A DNA stretch of 64,000 nucleotides from Rosistilla oblonga (GTDB lineage: Bacteria > Planctomycetota > Planctomycetia > Pirellulales > Pirellulaceae). Numbering within the stretch: the stretch's first letter is position 1; each line of letters opens with the position of its first letter. Shown piece by piece: positions 38,601 to 46,566 of the stretch. Below the pieces are notes generated by a model that saw nothing but the letters and a program-made list of their open reading frames with translations, did no database searches and had not been told where the DNA came from. Position numbers and translations under genes: made by a program. Location: NCBI RefSeq assembly GCF_007751715.1, contig NZ_CP036292.1, positions 3,162,001 through 3,226,000 on the forward strand, written 5' to 3'.

Positions 38601-39291
38601 TGGAATGGGATTGGAACGGATCTACCGGCATGGCATCGGCAACGTCGTCGCTGCAATGTGTGGCGTGTTTGGGTTGTTGGTCGCGTACAGCTTAAATTCC
38701 GGCGATACGATGCCGGTGTTGCAAGCTGTCTTGGACACCCAGTTCTGGTTGTCGACGCACGTCGTCACGATCACACTCGGTTATACCGCCACCTTCTTGG
38801 CGGGCATCCTTGGAATCTTGTATCTGTGCTTCTCAAAACGCATCAGCCCCAAGCTGTTTGCTTATCGCCGCGATATCTACCGGATGATCTACGGCGTCTG
38901 CTGCTTTGGAATTCTGTTCAGCTTCATCGGCACCGTGTTGGGCGGCTTGTGGGCCGACGACAGTTGGGGCCGCTTCTGGGGCTGGGATCCGAAAGAGAAC
39001 GGCGCTCTGCTGATCGTGATCTGGTGCGCTCTGATGTTGCACGCCCGTTGGGACGGCATGGTCGGCGAGCGAGGCTTTGCCACGTTGGCTGTCGGTGGGA
39101 ATATCATCACCGCGTGGAGCTGGTTCGGAACGAATCAACTCGGTTTCGGCCTGCACTCTTACGGCGGACAGGACAGCGTCAAAATGGCGCTTGTCGCGTT
39201 TGTCGCCAGCCAGTTGCTGATCATTGGGCTTGGCGTCGGCGGATCGATGATGAAGTCGAAGAAACCGGCTGACAGTTCGTCGGCAACTTAA
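35686..39291 (+). CDS. System II cytochrome c biogenesis protein, ResB-CcsA fusion
   Basis: 1201 residues. The N-terminal ~560 residues match ResB/Ccs1: a first span (LKWTVALFALSIVIILAGTLAQ, the typical ResB start), several more hydrophobic segments to about residue 270, a large periplasmic domain, and a closing membrane span. The C-terminal ~270 residues are CcsA: about seven spans, ending with the haem-handling WWD-type motif GRFWGWDPKENGALLIVIWCALMLH (about 1095-1118). Between them is a charged ~300-residue linker (about 600-900) without obvious homology. The protein exports haem and attaches it to apocytochromes c. Fusions of ResB and CcsA exist in other phyla. It fits the cytochrome-rich PVC proteins, such as the one at 59988-62960. 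Confidence 0.93.
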   Translation: MATATADRNRDTGLEINASVMSVLTFLGSLKWTVALFALSIVIILAGTLAQDEMNMQQVKDAYFTSWVSRVYIDDFVPQPFYFHEHRIGANSLMPDGAWFPFPGGKLIGFALLINLIAAKITRFHIRATGTRLVAGIAVCAVGVGVLLAIVFGASNAEGLQGQPPSYPMVWYGLCAMVFLSLAGSVAGIVSAPRRGWKYAFGVLAILFGAGAIAILLGFTIGEPGLRIVWQMAKGLGVASILLVGCLLLFGQQGGNLLLHFGVALLMIGQFAFGDRQLEQRLILSQRESSNTLINMDQVELAFMDKSKEGETQVIAIPDSMLASYEGSDSRISDPRLPFEIEVVDYMPNSQVTDEGENPADTGLGLRLAVKEAAPVGGASEGTNIVSAYVRFYAKGQTEPLGTFLVSQYLNDAEKLFSGGSFTDSFDILEANDKEYGVGLRYARVPKPYWIQLSEVRRVNYSGTETPRDYSSFIRIVDPETGEDRQERIWMNNPLRYRGETFYQSQYLESPGGSKATVLQVVRNEGWLIPYVACGIVGLGMMVHFIGTLDRFVGRREREEKKKPAPEKSGSRWPIVATVAIVAFYQISMLVPPTVWQSMSSRDSQAREMDMYQAGAIPIMSGGRVLPLDQFARDAMKLVSNKDSLPTAKAPQALVDRVGKKLSAMEWFFEAIGDRDEILDFPMIRIDATEVLSEVGLSERTDKRYSFRELQPSFGKIETIAKATRDKEPQSLSFKENAIMQLYRRLNHFLMVKQVFREPLRVDDLSEKEIPEGMSLRDLREAVLRVNTMQVREVLQVGGPAIFPPQENADSEIEGTQPEWKMYAPAALEAYAAELDDADAGIPGLAGFDAMRTAYEQDDPQAFNAGLETMLASVDAAKPSNMQPWRVRLERWLVGTHSSVAAFTVYVLALLISLYCLMIKSPRAQRTAFYLIGCSLVLHTVILVVRMMITGRAPVINLYSSAVFISWAGVLFGMGLERIYRHGIGNVVAAMCGVFGLLVAYSLNSGDTMPVLQAVLDTQFWLSTHVVTITLGYTATFLAGILGILYLCFSKRISPKLFAYRRDIYRMIYGVCCFGILFSFIGTVLGGLWADDSWGRFWGWDPKENGALLIVIWCALMLHARWDGMVGERGFATLAVGGNIITAWSWFGTNQLGFGLHSYGGQDSVKMALVAFVASQLLIIGLGVGGSMMKSKKPADSSSAT

Positions 39292-39336
39292 GCGAGAGCG
39301 ATCGGCCCCGCCGACGGAATCGCTGATGGTTCAAAA

Positions 39337-39373
39337 AAAAGAGACCGCCGAGTTCAACTCGGCGGTCTCTTTT
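39337..39373. terminator. Bidirectional intrinsic terminator
   Basis: AAAAGAGACCGCCGAG (39337-39352) pairs perfectly with CTCGGCGGTCTCTTTT (39358-39373) around a 5-nt loop. It is flanked by A8 on the left and TTTT on the right, so it can stop transcripts from the ResB-CcsA gene (plus) and from the small gene at 39542-39850 (minus). Confidence 0.92.
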
Positions 39374-39541
39374 CGCTCGACGACGGCATATTGTTATGGG
39401 AGGGTGGTATGCCGTCGGAGTCCTTTGTACGTCGTCGTGGGAGAACGATGCTGGGTTAGCACGGTGGAAGTTCCAAGCCGCGTCGACGTACAAACATGAT
39501 GCGATCAAATGGGGGCAGAAGCAGGTCGTCGCGTGGTTTAA

Positions 39542-39850
39542 CTATTCAGCTGCGGTGGGGGCGGCGGTTCGCAGGCGAGTGCGACGCTTCTTCTTTTCCG
39601 CGCCCCATTCTTTGGTCAGCGATTCAAAGACTTCGGGCGATTCGTAACGGACGACGTTTTTGCCCTCGGGGATGGGGCCGACCAAGCCGCGGAAAACGGG
39701 CATGCCGCGGAGTCCCAGATCGGTGCTGCAATCATCGATCCCGATTTGCGAATGCATGTGCAAAATGGGATCGGCGTTGGGAAAGTCGCGGATTTGTAAA
39801 TTGCCATCGCTGGCTCGCGTTACGATTCGAAATGTGTCTTTGTGCGCCAT
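39542..39850 (-). CDS. Small conserved-looking hypothetical protein
   Basis: 102 residues with a strong ribosome-binding site (AAGGAGG 5 nt before the ATG). It has no signal peptide or membrane span. The body reads as a compact alpha/beta protein (FRIVTRASDGNLQIRDFPNADPILHMHSQIG, GLRGMPVFRGLVGPIPEGKNVVRYE, SPEVFESLTKEWGAEKKKRRTRLRT), with an HMH motif and a basic Lys/Arg C-terminus that could contact nucleic acid. I do not recognise a family. The gene is alone; the shared terminator at 39337-39373 lies downstream. Confidence 0.75.
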   Translation of the reverse strand: MAHKDTFRIVTRASDGNLQIRDFPNADPILHMHSQIGIDDCSTDLGLRGMPVFRGLVGPIPEGKNVVRYESPEVFESLTKEWGAEKKKRRTRLRTAAPTAAE

Positions 39851-40259
39851 GACGCCTCCTTAGCGGTTTCGCTGGGATGGAAGGAAGGGGTGACGACCGG
39901 CGACGCGTTTGGGAAGGTGCTAATAAAACGCGATTTCAACCGTCACTTTTTATTTATCGGTCGACGCTAGCAAATACAATGACTCGATTGCTCGGCGGCG
40001 GTATTGCAGGCAAAACCGGACTGGCATGTCGAGAGCCGCGATACCGGAACCTCCCCGTCGGAGGGGGGGCGGCGTCGAGGCGACGGCAGCGTCGACGTGC
40101 GGGTGACCGCGCTGTTGATGCCCGCAAGCGATCCGCTAGGATTACCAAAGTGCTGCGGAACCGAGCGTTTTCGGCTGGCGATTCGCACATCGCCGACGCC
40201 CGCTCAAAAACTGAAATGAACAACGTACATACTGAAATCGTGCAAAACAGGGAGGCTCT
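39851..40259. other. Divergent region upstream of the methyltransferase
   Basis: About 410 bp containing promoters of the small gene (minus) and the methyltransferase (plus). The only clear element is GGGAGG about 6 nt before the GTG start at 40260. A G7 run lies at about 40061-40068. No gene is supported. Confidence 0.45.
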
Positions 40260-42218
40260 GTGGCACTGGAATTAAACCGATTGCATCAAGGCGATTGCGT
40301 CGAGAAGCTGGCGGAGATCGAAGCGGGGACGATCGACCTCTGCTTCGCCGACCCGCCGTTTAACATCGGATACAAATACGACGTCTATGACGATCGCCAG
40401 GACGATGGCGATTATCTCGATTGGTGCCAGCAATGGATGGCGGGAGTCCACCGTGCGCTGCGCCCCGACGGGACGTTCTGGCTGGCGATCGGCGATGAAT
40501 ACGCGGCGGAGCTGAAGGTCCGCGCGACTCGCGAGCTTGGATTTGTCTGCCGCAGCTGGGTGATCTGGTACTACACCTTCGGCGTGAACTGCAAATATGG
40601 CTTCAGCCGCTCGCACACGCATCTGTTTCACTTCGTCAAAGATCCCGAAGCGTTTACGTTTAATTCGGACGATCCGGCGATCCGCGTCCCCTCGGCTCGC
40701 CAGTTGGTCTATGGCGATGGCCGCGCCAATCCGAAAGGCCGCCTGCCCGATAACACTTGGGTGCTGAGGCCTCAGGATCTGCCCGAGGGATTCCAGAGCG
40801 ATGGCGATACGTGGTACTTCCCCCGAGTCGCGGGAACCTTCAAGGAGCGCCAAGGCTTCCACGGCTGCCAGATGCCCGAACAGCTGATGGGGCGGATCGT
40901 CCGCGCCTGTTCCAATCCTGGCGATACGGTTCTCGATCCCTTTGCCGGCAGCGGGACCACGCTGGTGGTCGCGAAGAAGCTTGGGCGGCAATGGCTGGGA
41001 TCGGAATTGTCTCCCGAATATGCAGCCCGCATCGAACAACGACTGGACGAAACCGAAGTTGGCGCTCCGTTGAGTGGAGCGGAGAACCCGCTGACCAGCG
41101 TTCCCAACACCGCCAACGGCAAACGGCAGCGTGGCATCACCGCCGCCGCGCAGTCGCGCAACGGCAAAGCTGCTGTAAAACCGAAGGCAACAAAGAAGAA
41201 GCCCGCAAAAGCGAAGCCAGCGAAAAAGAAGCCGTCGAAAAAGAAGGCTGCTCAGCAGACGCCAGCGAAGAAGAAAGCCGCGGCGCCGAAGAAGGGCACG
41301 GCGAAACTGGCGAAAGCGGAATCGCCCTCGAAGAAGCGTCCCGCCAAGAAGACGTCGGCAGTGAAGAAGTCCACTGCAAAGAAGACTGCAGTGAAGAAGA
41401 CTGCAGTACCGAAGGCCGCGGTGAAGAAGGCCGCAGCGACGAAGACTGTGGTCAAGAAAGCGGTTGCGGCCAAGGTCTCGCCGGAGGCGAAGCCGGCGAC
41501 GGCGGCCGAGGCGAAGACGAAAAAGGGAGCTGTCAAAAAGAAGGCGATCGCCAAAGCGACGCCCAAGAAGGTAGCCGCTGTTTCGACGCAGTCCGAACCG
41601 CCGGCGACTAAGAAGGGGGCAAAAAAGAAAGCCTCGGCGCGGCAGACTACTGCCGCCAAAGCGACGCCGAAGAAGAAGGTTGCGAAGAAGCGGCCGGAAG
41701 CAAAATCGACGCCAAAGAAATCTGTGAAGAAGAAGGTGGAGACGAAACAGGTCGCTGCGGCGACGAAGAAATCGAAGCCGAAGAAAGCTGCCAAGTCGAC
41801 AGCTGCGAAGCAGGTTGCCGCGAAGAAGGTCGTGGTGAAAAAGGTCGCGGTGAAGAAGCGAGTCGCGAAGAAGGCGTCGGCCGCGACGCAGACCGCGGAG
41901 GCTCCGCAACCGTCAAGCGAGAGCCGACCGGTCGAGACGACAGCCGCTGCGAAGAAGGCTGCGCCCAAGAAGCGAGCTGTCAAAAAGTCGACGGCGACAA
42001 AGAAGGCGTCAAAGCCGGTGGCAGTAAAACAGACGCCAGCGGAAGTCGCGCCGACCAAAAAGCGATCGTCGAAGCGAGCTCAAAAGAAGGCTGCCGGCAA
42101 ACCGCCGGAAACCGCAACGACGGACGAGTTGAAGCCGCTGGAAACTACGCCGTCGTCAGAAGACACGCCCCAACCCGAGCCCGCTCCCGTCAAGATTCGC
42201 CAACCCGAACTCTTCTAG
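40260..42218 (+). CDS. DNA methyltransferase with histone H1-like basic tail
   Basis: 652 residues from a GTG preceded by GGGAGG. Residues 1-270 are an amino-methyltransferase of the beta arrangement: motif [11 protein letters not shown] (31-39) first, then motif [19 protein letters not shown] (about 225-242). The DPPF form points to N6-adenine or N4-cytosine methylation; no restriction enzyme is nearby, so it is probably a solitary methylase. Residues ~295-625 are a very different domain built of Lys, Ala, Pro and Thr repeats ([38 protein letters not shown]), like the C-terminal tails of histone H1 and bacterial HU/H1-like proteins. An acidic/Pro end ([15 protein letters not shown]) closes it. 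The tail should bind DNA non-specifically, which suggests a nucleoid-associated methylase; this is inference. Confidence 0.88.
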   Translation: MALELNRLHQGDCVEKLAEIEAGTIDLCFADPPFNIGYKYDVYDDRQDDGDYLDWCQQWMAGVHRALRPDGTFWLAIGDEYAAELKVRATRELGFVCRSWVIWYYTFGVNCKYGFSRSHTHLFHFVKDPEAFTFNSDDPAIRVPSARQLVYGDGRANPKGRLPDNTWVLRPQDLPEGFQSDGDTWYFPRVAGTFKERQGFHGCQMPEQLMGRIVRACSNPGDTVLDPFAGSGTTLVVAKKLGRQWLGSELSPEYAARIEQRLDETEVGAPLSGAENPLTSVPNTANGKRQRGITAAAQSRNGKAAVKPKATKKKPAKAKPAKKKPSKKKAAQQTPAKKKAAAPKKGTAKLAKAESPSKKRPAKKTSAVKKSTAKKTAVKKTAVPKAAVKKAAATKTVVKKAVAAKVSPEAKPATAAEAKTKKGAVKKKAIAKATPKKVAAVSTQSEPPATKKGAKKKASARQTTAAKATPKKKVAKKRPEAKSTPKKSVKKKVETKQVAAATKKSKPKKAAKSTAAKQVAAKKVVVKKVAVKKRVAKKASAATQTAEAPQPSSESRPVETTAAAKKAAPKKRAVKKSTATKKASKPVAVKQTPAEVAPTKKRSSKRAQKKAAGKPPETATTDELKPLETTPSSEDTPQPEPAPVKIRQPELF

Positions 42219-42298
42219 CATCGGGACTGTCGAGGCTGTTCCTCAGGCAGCAATATCGGATGATGTGGGACGCGGAAAATCGTTCCCCAACAACTTCA

Positions 42299-42324
42299 CC
42301 CTCCCGGCGGCAGCCCCGGGAGGG
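42299..42324 (+). promoter_or_regulatory. Hairpin sequestering the ribosome-binding site
   Basis: CCCTCCCGG (42299-42307) pairs perfectly with CCGGGAGGG (42316-42324) across an 8-nt loop. The right arm contains GGGAGGG, the Shine-Dalgarno sequence of the polysaccharide deacetylase whose GTG starts at 42327. The 9-bp GC-rich stem would hide the ribosome-binding site unless opened by a factor, upstream translation or temperature. Confidence 0.6.
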
Positions 42325-42326
42325 CG

Positions 42327-43367
42327 GTGCTGGCGATTGTGATTATGCTAGGTCTGTTGGTTGGCGAGTCGCCGGCTGATGAACGCTTTCATTTCCCTGT
42401 TGCCATTCCGCCGATGTCGCCTCCGATCGCTGACCTTTCGTTAGACCTCGACAATCTGTGGGCCTACCTGCGGACTCATGGCGACGCCCAATGGGAGACG
42501 TTTCCATCGTATCTGCCGACCGTTGTGCCTCACTTTCTGGAGATCTTCGACCGGCTGAATCTCCGAGCTACGGTCTTCGTGGTCGGGCAAGACGCTGCGT
42601 TAGAAAAGAACCATGGCCCGCTGCGACAGATCGTCGACGCGGGACATGAGATCGGCAACCATTCGTTCAACCACGAACCGTGGCTGCAACGCTACTCTCG
42701 CGAACAATTGGTCGACGAGTTCGAGCAGACCGAAGCTGCGCTGGCGAAGCTCACGGACCAGGCGATCGTCGGCTTCCGCGGGCCGGGCTTCAGCCTGTCG
42801 GCCGATGTGCTGCAGTTGCTGTGCGAGCGCGGCTATCAATTCGACGGCTCCACCTTTCCGACCTTCCTGGGCCCGATGGCGCGGGCCTACTATTTAATGA
42901 CATCCTCTTTCTCGTCGGCAGAGAAGGAGGACCGGTCGGAAATGTTCGGCTCGCTGCGCGATGGTCTGCGTCCGCTGAAACCCTACTGGTGGACAACGCC
43001 CAGCGGTCGCGTGCTGGAGCTGCCCGTCTCGACGATCCCGATCGTGCGAGCTCCGTTTCACTTCAGCTACCTCTGCTTCTTGGCTCAGGTCTCTCCGCGA
43101 TTGGCGGAACTCTATTTCCGAATCGCCCTAGCGATCTGTCGGCTAACACGGACCAGCCCGTCGCTGTTGTTACATCCGCTGGACTTCTTGGGGGGCGATG
43201 AGGTGCCGCAGATGAGCTTCTTTCCGGGAATGAAACTCACAGGGGACGTGAAGCGTGCGTTTAGCGAGCGGATGTTGGCGATCTACGCTAAGCAATTTGA
43301 AGTACTGCCAATGGGGGAACATGCCGTGCGAATCGGTACAAAGGTTACGAACTCGCGAACGTTCTGA
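42327..43367 (+). CDS. Polysaccharide deacetylase-family protein
   Basis: 346 residues from a GTG start. A short hydrophobic N-terminus (VLAIVIMLGLLVG) may be a signal or anchor. The NodB-type domain shows SLDLDNLWAYL (the catalytic Asp and metal-binding Asp region), FDRLNLRATVFVVGQDA (the T/S-FFV strand), GHEIGNHSFNHE (the H-x3-H metal pair), GFRGPGFSL (R-x-P motif) and QFDGSTFP. The DLD opening in place of TFDD resembles the subgroup containing planctomycete PuuE-like and DUF3473 deacetylases. It should remove N-acetyl groups from an amino-sugar polymer or act on lipid-linked sugars. Its ribosome-binding site lies inside a hairpin. Confidence 0.85.
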   Translation: MLAIVIMLGLLVGESPADERFHFPVAIPPMSPPIADLSLDLDNLWAYLRTHGDAQWETFPSYLPTVVPHFLEIFDRLNLRATVFVVGQDAALEKNHGPLRQIVDAGHEIGNHSFNHEPWLQRYSREQLVDEFEQTEAALAKLTDQAIVGFRGPGFSLSADVLQLLCERGYQFDGSTFPTFLGPMARAYYLMTSSFSSAEKEDRSEMFGSLRDGLRPLKPYWWTTPSGRVLELPVSTIPIVRAPFHFSYLCFLAQVSPRLAELYFRIALAICRLTRTSPSLLLHPLDFLGGDEVPQMSFFPGMKLTGDVKRAFSERMLAIYAKQFEVLPMGEHAVRIGTKVTNSRTF

Positions 43368-43479
43368 GTTTGGATGGCGTGGGGGAAGCATTCGCGTAGC
43401 TCTTTGCGTGGCGCACGATGGGGATCGGTTACAATGAATCTCTGCAAAATGCCCCATTGCAACGTCTTATCGAATCCGA

Positions 43480-44841
43480 ATGTCCCATAAAACGCATCTC
43501 TCCGACGCCAAGACTGCATTCCAAGCCTCGGCGCTTACCAGCGAATTGATCACTCCGGCCCAGCTGGCCGAAGCTGTCGCCGCCCTCCGTGCCGGTGGGC
43601 AGAAGGTCGACGACAAACTATTAGCCGCGGCGCTGGTCCGCGATGGTTTGCTGACCGGTTATCAAGCCGAGCAGTTGAAGGCGGGAAGGACGAAGCTGAA
43701 CCTTGGCCCCTACATCATCACCGACTTCATCGGCCAGGGAGGGATGGGGCAGGTATTCAAAGGTGTGCATAAGGTGATGGGGCGAGAGTGCGCTGTCAAA
43801 GTGCTGCCGCTGCAGAAGGTGACCGATGAGACGCGGAACAACTTTCTGCACGAGATCCGGATGCAAGCGGGACTCGATTGCCAGTATCTGGTCCGCGCGT
43901 TTGATGCCGGCAAAGATGGCCAGATCCATTACCTGGTCACCGAATACGTGCCGGGGACCGACCTGCGTCGGCATATCAAGAAGAATGGTGCGTTGCCGGT
44001 TTCCGAAGCCGCACTCTACATCCATCAAGCTGCGTTGGGACTCGATTACGCCCACCAACAGGGACTGGTCCATCGCGACGTGAAGCCGGGGAACATCTTG
44101 GTGACGCCGCGCGGCCGGGCGAAGGTTTCCGACGTGGGGCTGGCGGCGTGGAGCACGGCGATGTCGAGCGACCCGCGAGCGGGGAAGATCGTCGGCACCG
44201 CGGATTATCTGTCTCCCGAGCAGATCCTGACGCCCGACAACATCGGCCCGGCGAGCGATATCTACGGGCTGGGCTGCACGCTTTATTACTGTATCTGCGG
44301 CAAGGTCCCCTATCCCGGTGGCAACACGGCGTCGAAGTGCCGGCGGCATTGCGAGGATCTGCCGATGCACCCGCGGAAGTTCGCCGAGGACATCCCGGAG
44401 GAATTTGTCGACATCATCGCCGACATGATGGAAAAAGATCCCAACGATCGGATCGCTTCGGCTGCGGAAGTTGCCGCGCGGCTGGAACCTTGGCTGGAGG
44501 ATGTGCAGGCCTTGGGAGACCGCCCGATCACCCGCGGCCCATGGTTGGAACCGCCGCCGCCCGGCGTCGATCCCTACAGTGGCACAGGGATCGCGGGACA
44601 GGGTTCGGGGCAGATTTCCGCCTCCGGCGACGCTAACGATTCAACGGCAGCCAGTGTTGGCGACACGATGAACAGCGCCAGCGGGATCGTCCCGCCGCCA
44701 CCGATGCCGGGATACGAGATCGCGATCTCGAGCAAGCCGAACACCGGGATGCAAGTAGCGATTGCGCTTGCGATTGCGATCCCGTTTAGTTTGATGATCG
44801 GTGCGATCATCGGCTTTTACGTTCACGACAAATTGCAATAA
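43480..44841 (+). CDS. Membrane-anchored Ser/Thr protein kinase
   Basis: 453 residues. An N-terminal ~70-residue helical segment (the 'TPAQLAEAVAALRAGGQKVDDKLLAAALVRDGLLTGYQAEQL' type common before planctomycete kinases) precedes the Hanks-type kinase: glycine loop GQGGMGQVFKG (85-95), Lys107 in CAVKVLP, catalytic loop HRDVKPGN (D200), the metal site as DVG (218-220) instead of DFG, activation segment GTADYLSPEQ and a kinase C-lobe to about 345. A Pro/Gly/Ser linker and one C-terminal TM segment (VAIALAIAIPFSLMIGAIIGFYV) follow, with a few external residues. It probably signals at the inner membrane. DVG in place of DFG is a conservative variation. Confidence 0.93.
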   Translation: MSHKTHLSDAKTAFQASALTSELITPAQLAEAVAALRAGGQKVDDKLLAAALVRDGLLTGYQAEQLKAGRTKLNLGPYIITDFIGQGGMGQVFKGVHKVMGRECAVKVLPLQKVTDETRNNFLHEIRMQAGLDCQYLVRAFDAGKDGQIHYLVTEYVPGTDLRRHIKKNGALPVSEAALYIHQAALGLDYAHQQGLVHRDVKPGNILVTPRGRAKVSDVGLAAWSTAMSSDPRAGKIVGTADYLSPEQILTPDNIGPASDIYGLGCTLYYCICGKVPYPGGNTASKCRRHCEDLPMHPRKFAEDIPEEFVDIIADMMEKDPNDRIASAAEVAARLEPWLEDVQALGDRPITRGPWLEPPPPGVDPYSGTGIAGQGSGQISASGDANDSTAASVGDTMNSASGIVPPPPMPGYEIAISSKPNTGMQVAIALAIAIPFSLMIGAIIGFYVHDKLQ

Positions 44842-44991
44842 TAGAGACTCCGCCCGCCTGAACCGCCACAACTGGCGAGTTCGTGCTTATGATTCGTAGC
44901 TGTTGGCCAGACCGCGCTGGCGGCCCTCGCCAAACCTGCAGAATCAAAAACCTTCCTTCCCATCCAATACCTACTCAACGGAGTCTCACCC

Positions 44992-45756
44992 ATGCCATCG
45001 GTTCTTGCCATCGCCGCCCATCCAGACGACATCGAATTTGTGATGGCCGGGACGATGTTACAGCTAGCCCGCCGCGGCTGGGATCTGCATTACATGAACG
45101 TCTGCGACGGCAGCCGCGGATCGACGCGGTTGAGCGAGACCGAGTGCGCTGCGACTCGCTTGGGTGAAGCTCAACAGGCGGCCAAGGTTTTGGGAGCGAC
45201 ATTTTACGGTCCGGTCGCTCGCGACATGGAAGTGCTGTACCTGCCCGAATATTACAGCAAGATCGCCGCGGTCGTTCGGCGGTCCAAGGCGAGCATCGTG
45301 CTGACGCATTCGCCGGTCGACTACATGGAAGATCATGAAACCGTCTGCCGAATGGCGGTTACCGCGGCGTTCATGCACGCCATGCCCAACTTCGTCACCG
45401 ATCCGCCAGAAGCGACTTACGACGAACCCGTCACGGTTTATCACGCCCAGCCGCACGGCAACAAAACGCCGATGGGCGAACCGGTCGTGCCTCACTTCTA
45501 CGTCGACACCACCGACGTGATCGACCAGAAGTTCGAAGCGCTTGGGTGCCACGAGAGCCAGCGGGCTTGGTTGGATTCGAGCCAGAAGATGGACTCGTAC
45601 ACCGAGACGATGCGGACGATCGGCCGCGAGGTGGGACGCATGTCGGGCAAGTTCGAATACGCCGAGGGTTGGCGTCGTCGCGAGCACTGGGGCTTCTGCG
45701 GTCCCGACGACGATCCGCTGCGAGCGGCATTGGGCGACGTAAGCGTCGACGGCTAA
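44992..45756 (+). CDS. PIG-L (LmbE)-family deacetylase
   Basis: 254 residues. The N-terminal zinc motif AAHPDDIEF (H10, P11, D12, D13) is followed by a mid-chain LTHSPVDYMEDHE with the DxxxDH-type His and Asp, both diagnostic of PIG-L deacetylases, which remove the N-acetyl group from glucosamine-containing substrates such as GlcNAc-malate or GlcNAc-inositol. The middle region AFMHAMPNFVTDPP and C-terminal YAEGWRRREHWGFCG agree with planctomycete homologues. It is a cytoplasmic enzyme as there is no signal peptide. A bacillithiol-type role is possible, but the partners are absent here. Confidence 0.92.
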   Translation: MPSVLAIAAHPDDIEFVMAGTMLQLARRGWDLHYMNVCDGSRGSTRLSETECAATRLGEAQQAAKVLGATFYGPVARDMEVLYLPEYYSKIAAVVRRSKASIVLTHSPVDYMEDHETVCRMAVTAAFMHAMPNFVTDPPEATYDEPVTVYHAQPHGNKTPMGEPVVPHFYVDTTDVIDQKFEALGCHESQRAWLDSSQKMDSYTETMRTIGREVGRMSGKFEYAEGWRRREHWGFCGPDDDPLRAALGDVSVDG

Positions 45757-46566
45757 GCGGGCTAGTCGGCGGGGCACCGCTGGCTGTTCGCTAGCGGATT
45801 TGCTGGTAGAAGCCTGGGCAACTCTACCGGCTGGGCGAAATGTTGGGGAAGATCCCGGCGTGTCGATTCCGTCAATCGTCCTCCGGCTAAAAATTTTTTT
45901 CCCGTTAAATACAACGTCAATTTCATTCAAGCCCAATTTTGGGACATCGGATTCCCTGTGATTCCCTGTGTTTACGGAGGCTACCGCCAAGCGGTGGGCT
46001 CCGTTTTTTCTGCGCCTGACGAACGCAACGAGTGTTCCCAATCAAACGCCCTAAAGAATTAGGCCCGTTTATCACGAAACTTACTCTCGGATGGTCTGCT
46101 TCGAAACATCTCACAGTGCCAACTGGACCTGTGAGGGAGATCGAAACGGATCGTCCCGTTGGGGGGATTACTGGCCGAGGTCTATTCGTAGATCTCAAAG
46201 CGAACGATGCGAGGACTTAACCGGTTCTGGAAGCAGCGGTCGTTCAGCATCTCTTCAGCGCGTTTCACGCCCAAGCTTAGTGGAGTTCGATCGGCGGCGG
46301 GATCCTTTGGATTCAGCAATCGATCGGCGTCTTGGATCGCGTTTGCTCACCACGCCAGGTGGGCCAAGCGTCGGTTGTTTGACCCACATCCGCAACCGGC
46401 AGGTCTGACCCAGATGGATACAGCTTGCGAGGTCTCCCCACGGACCGAGCCAACGTACCGACTTCCGTTGACAGAGTTGTAGACGACTAAAGGACCAACA
46501 TACATCGGCGTCTTACCGCGAGCCGTCGATCACGGATGACTATCGAGGCGTTATGGAGAACCTGGA
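45757..46566. other. Long intergenic region with terminator and short tandem repeat
   Basis: About 810 bp without a convincing gene; short open frames lack family features. Visible elements are an AAAAATTTTTTT run (about 45889-45901), a perfect tandem duplication of ATTCCCTGTG (45951-45970), and a strong intrinsic terminator at 45974-46009. Downstream of the terminator there is at least 550 bp of unexplained sequence before the HTH gene. Confidence 0.5.
45974..46009 (+). terminator. Intrinsic terminator without an adjacent gene
   Basis: ACGGAGGCTACCGC (45974-45987) pairs with GCGGTGGGCTCCGT (45991-46004) around a 3-nt loop, with one mismatch and one G-T pair, followed by six T residues (46004-46009). 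It is 217 bp past the stop of the PIG-L gene, so it either ends a long 3' UTR or belongs to an unannotated small RNA. Confidence 0.8.

Noticed and set aside
40272-41909. 545-codon minus-strand frame opposite the methyltransferase
   Set aside because: Its Arg/Leu-rich low complexity is the antisense of the Lys/Ala tail; the plus-strand methylase motifs are decisive.
46032-46482. Two short plus-strand frames before the HTH gene
   Set aside because: No start support, no recognisable motifs and irregular composition; left as intergenic.
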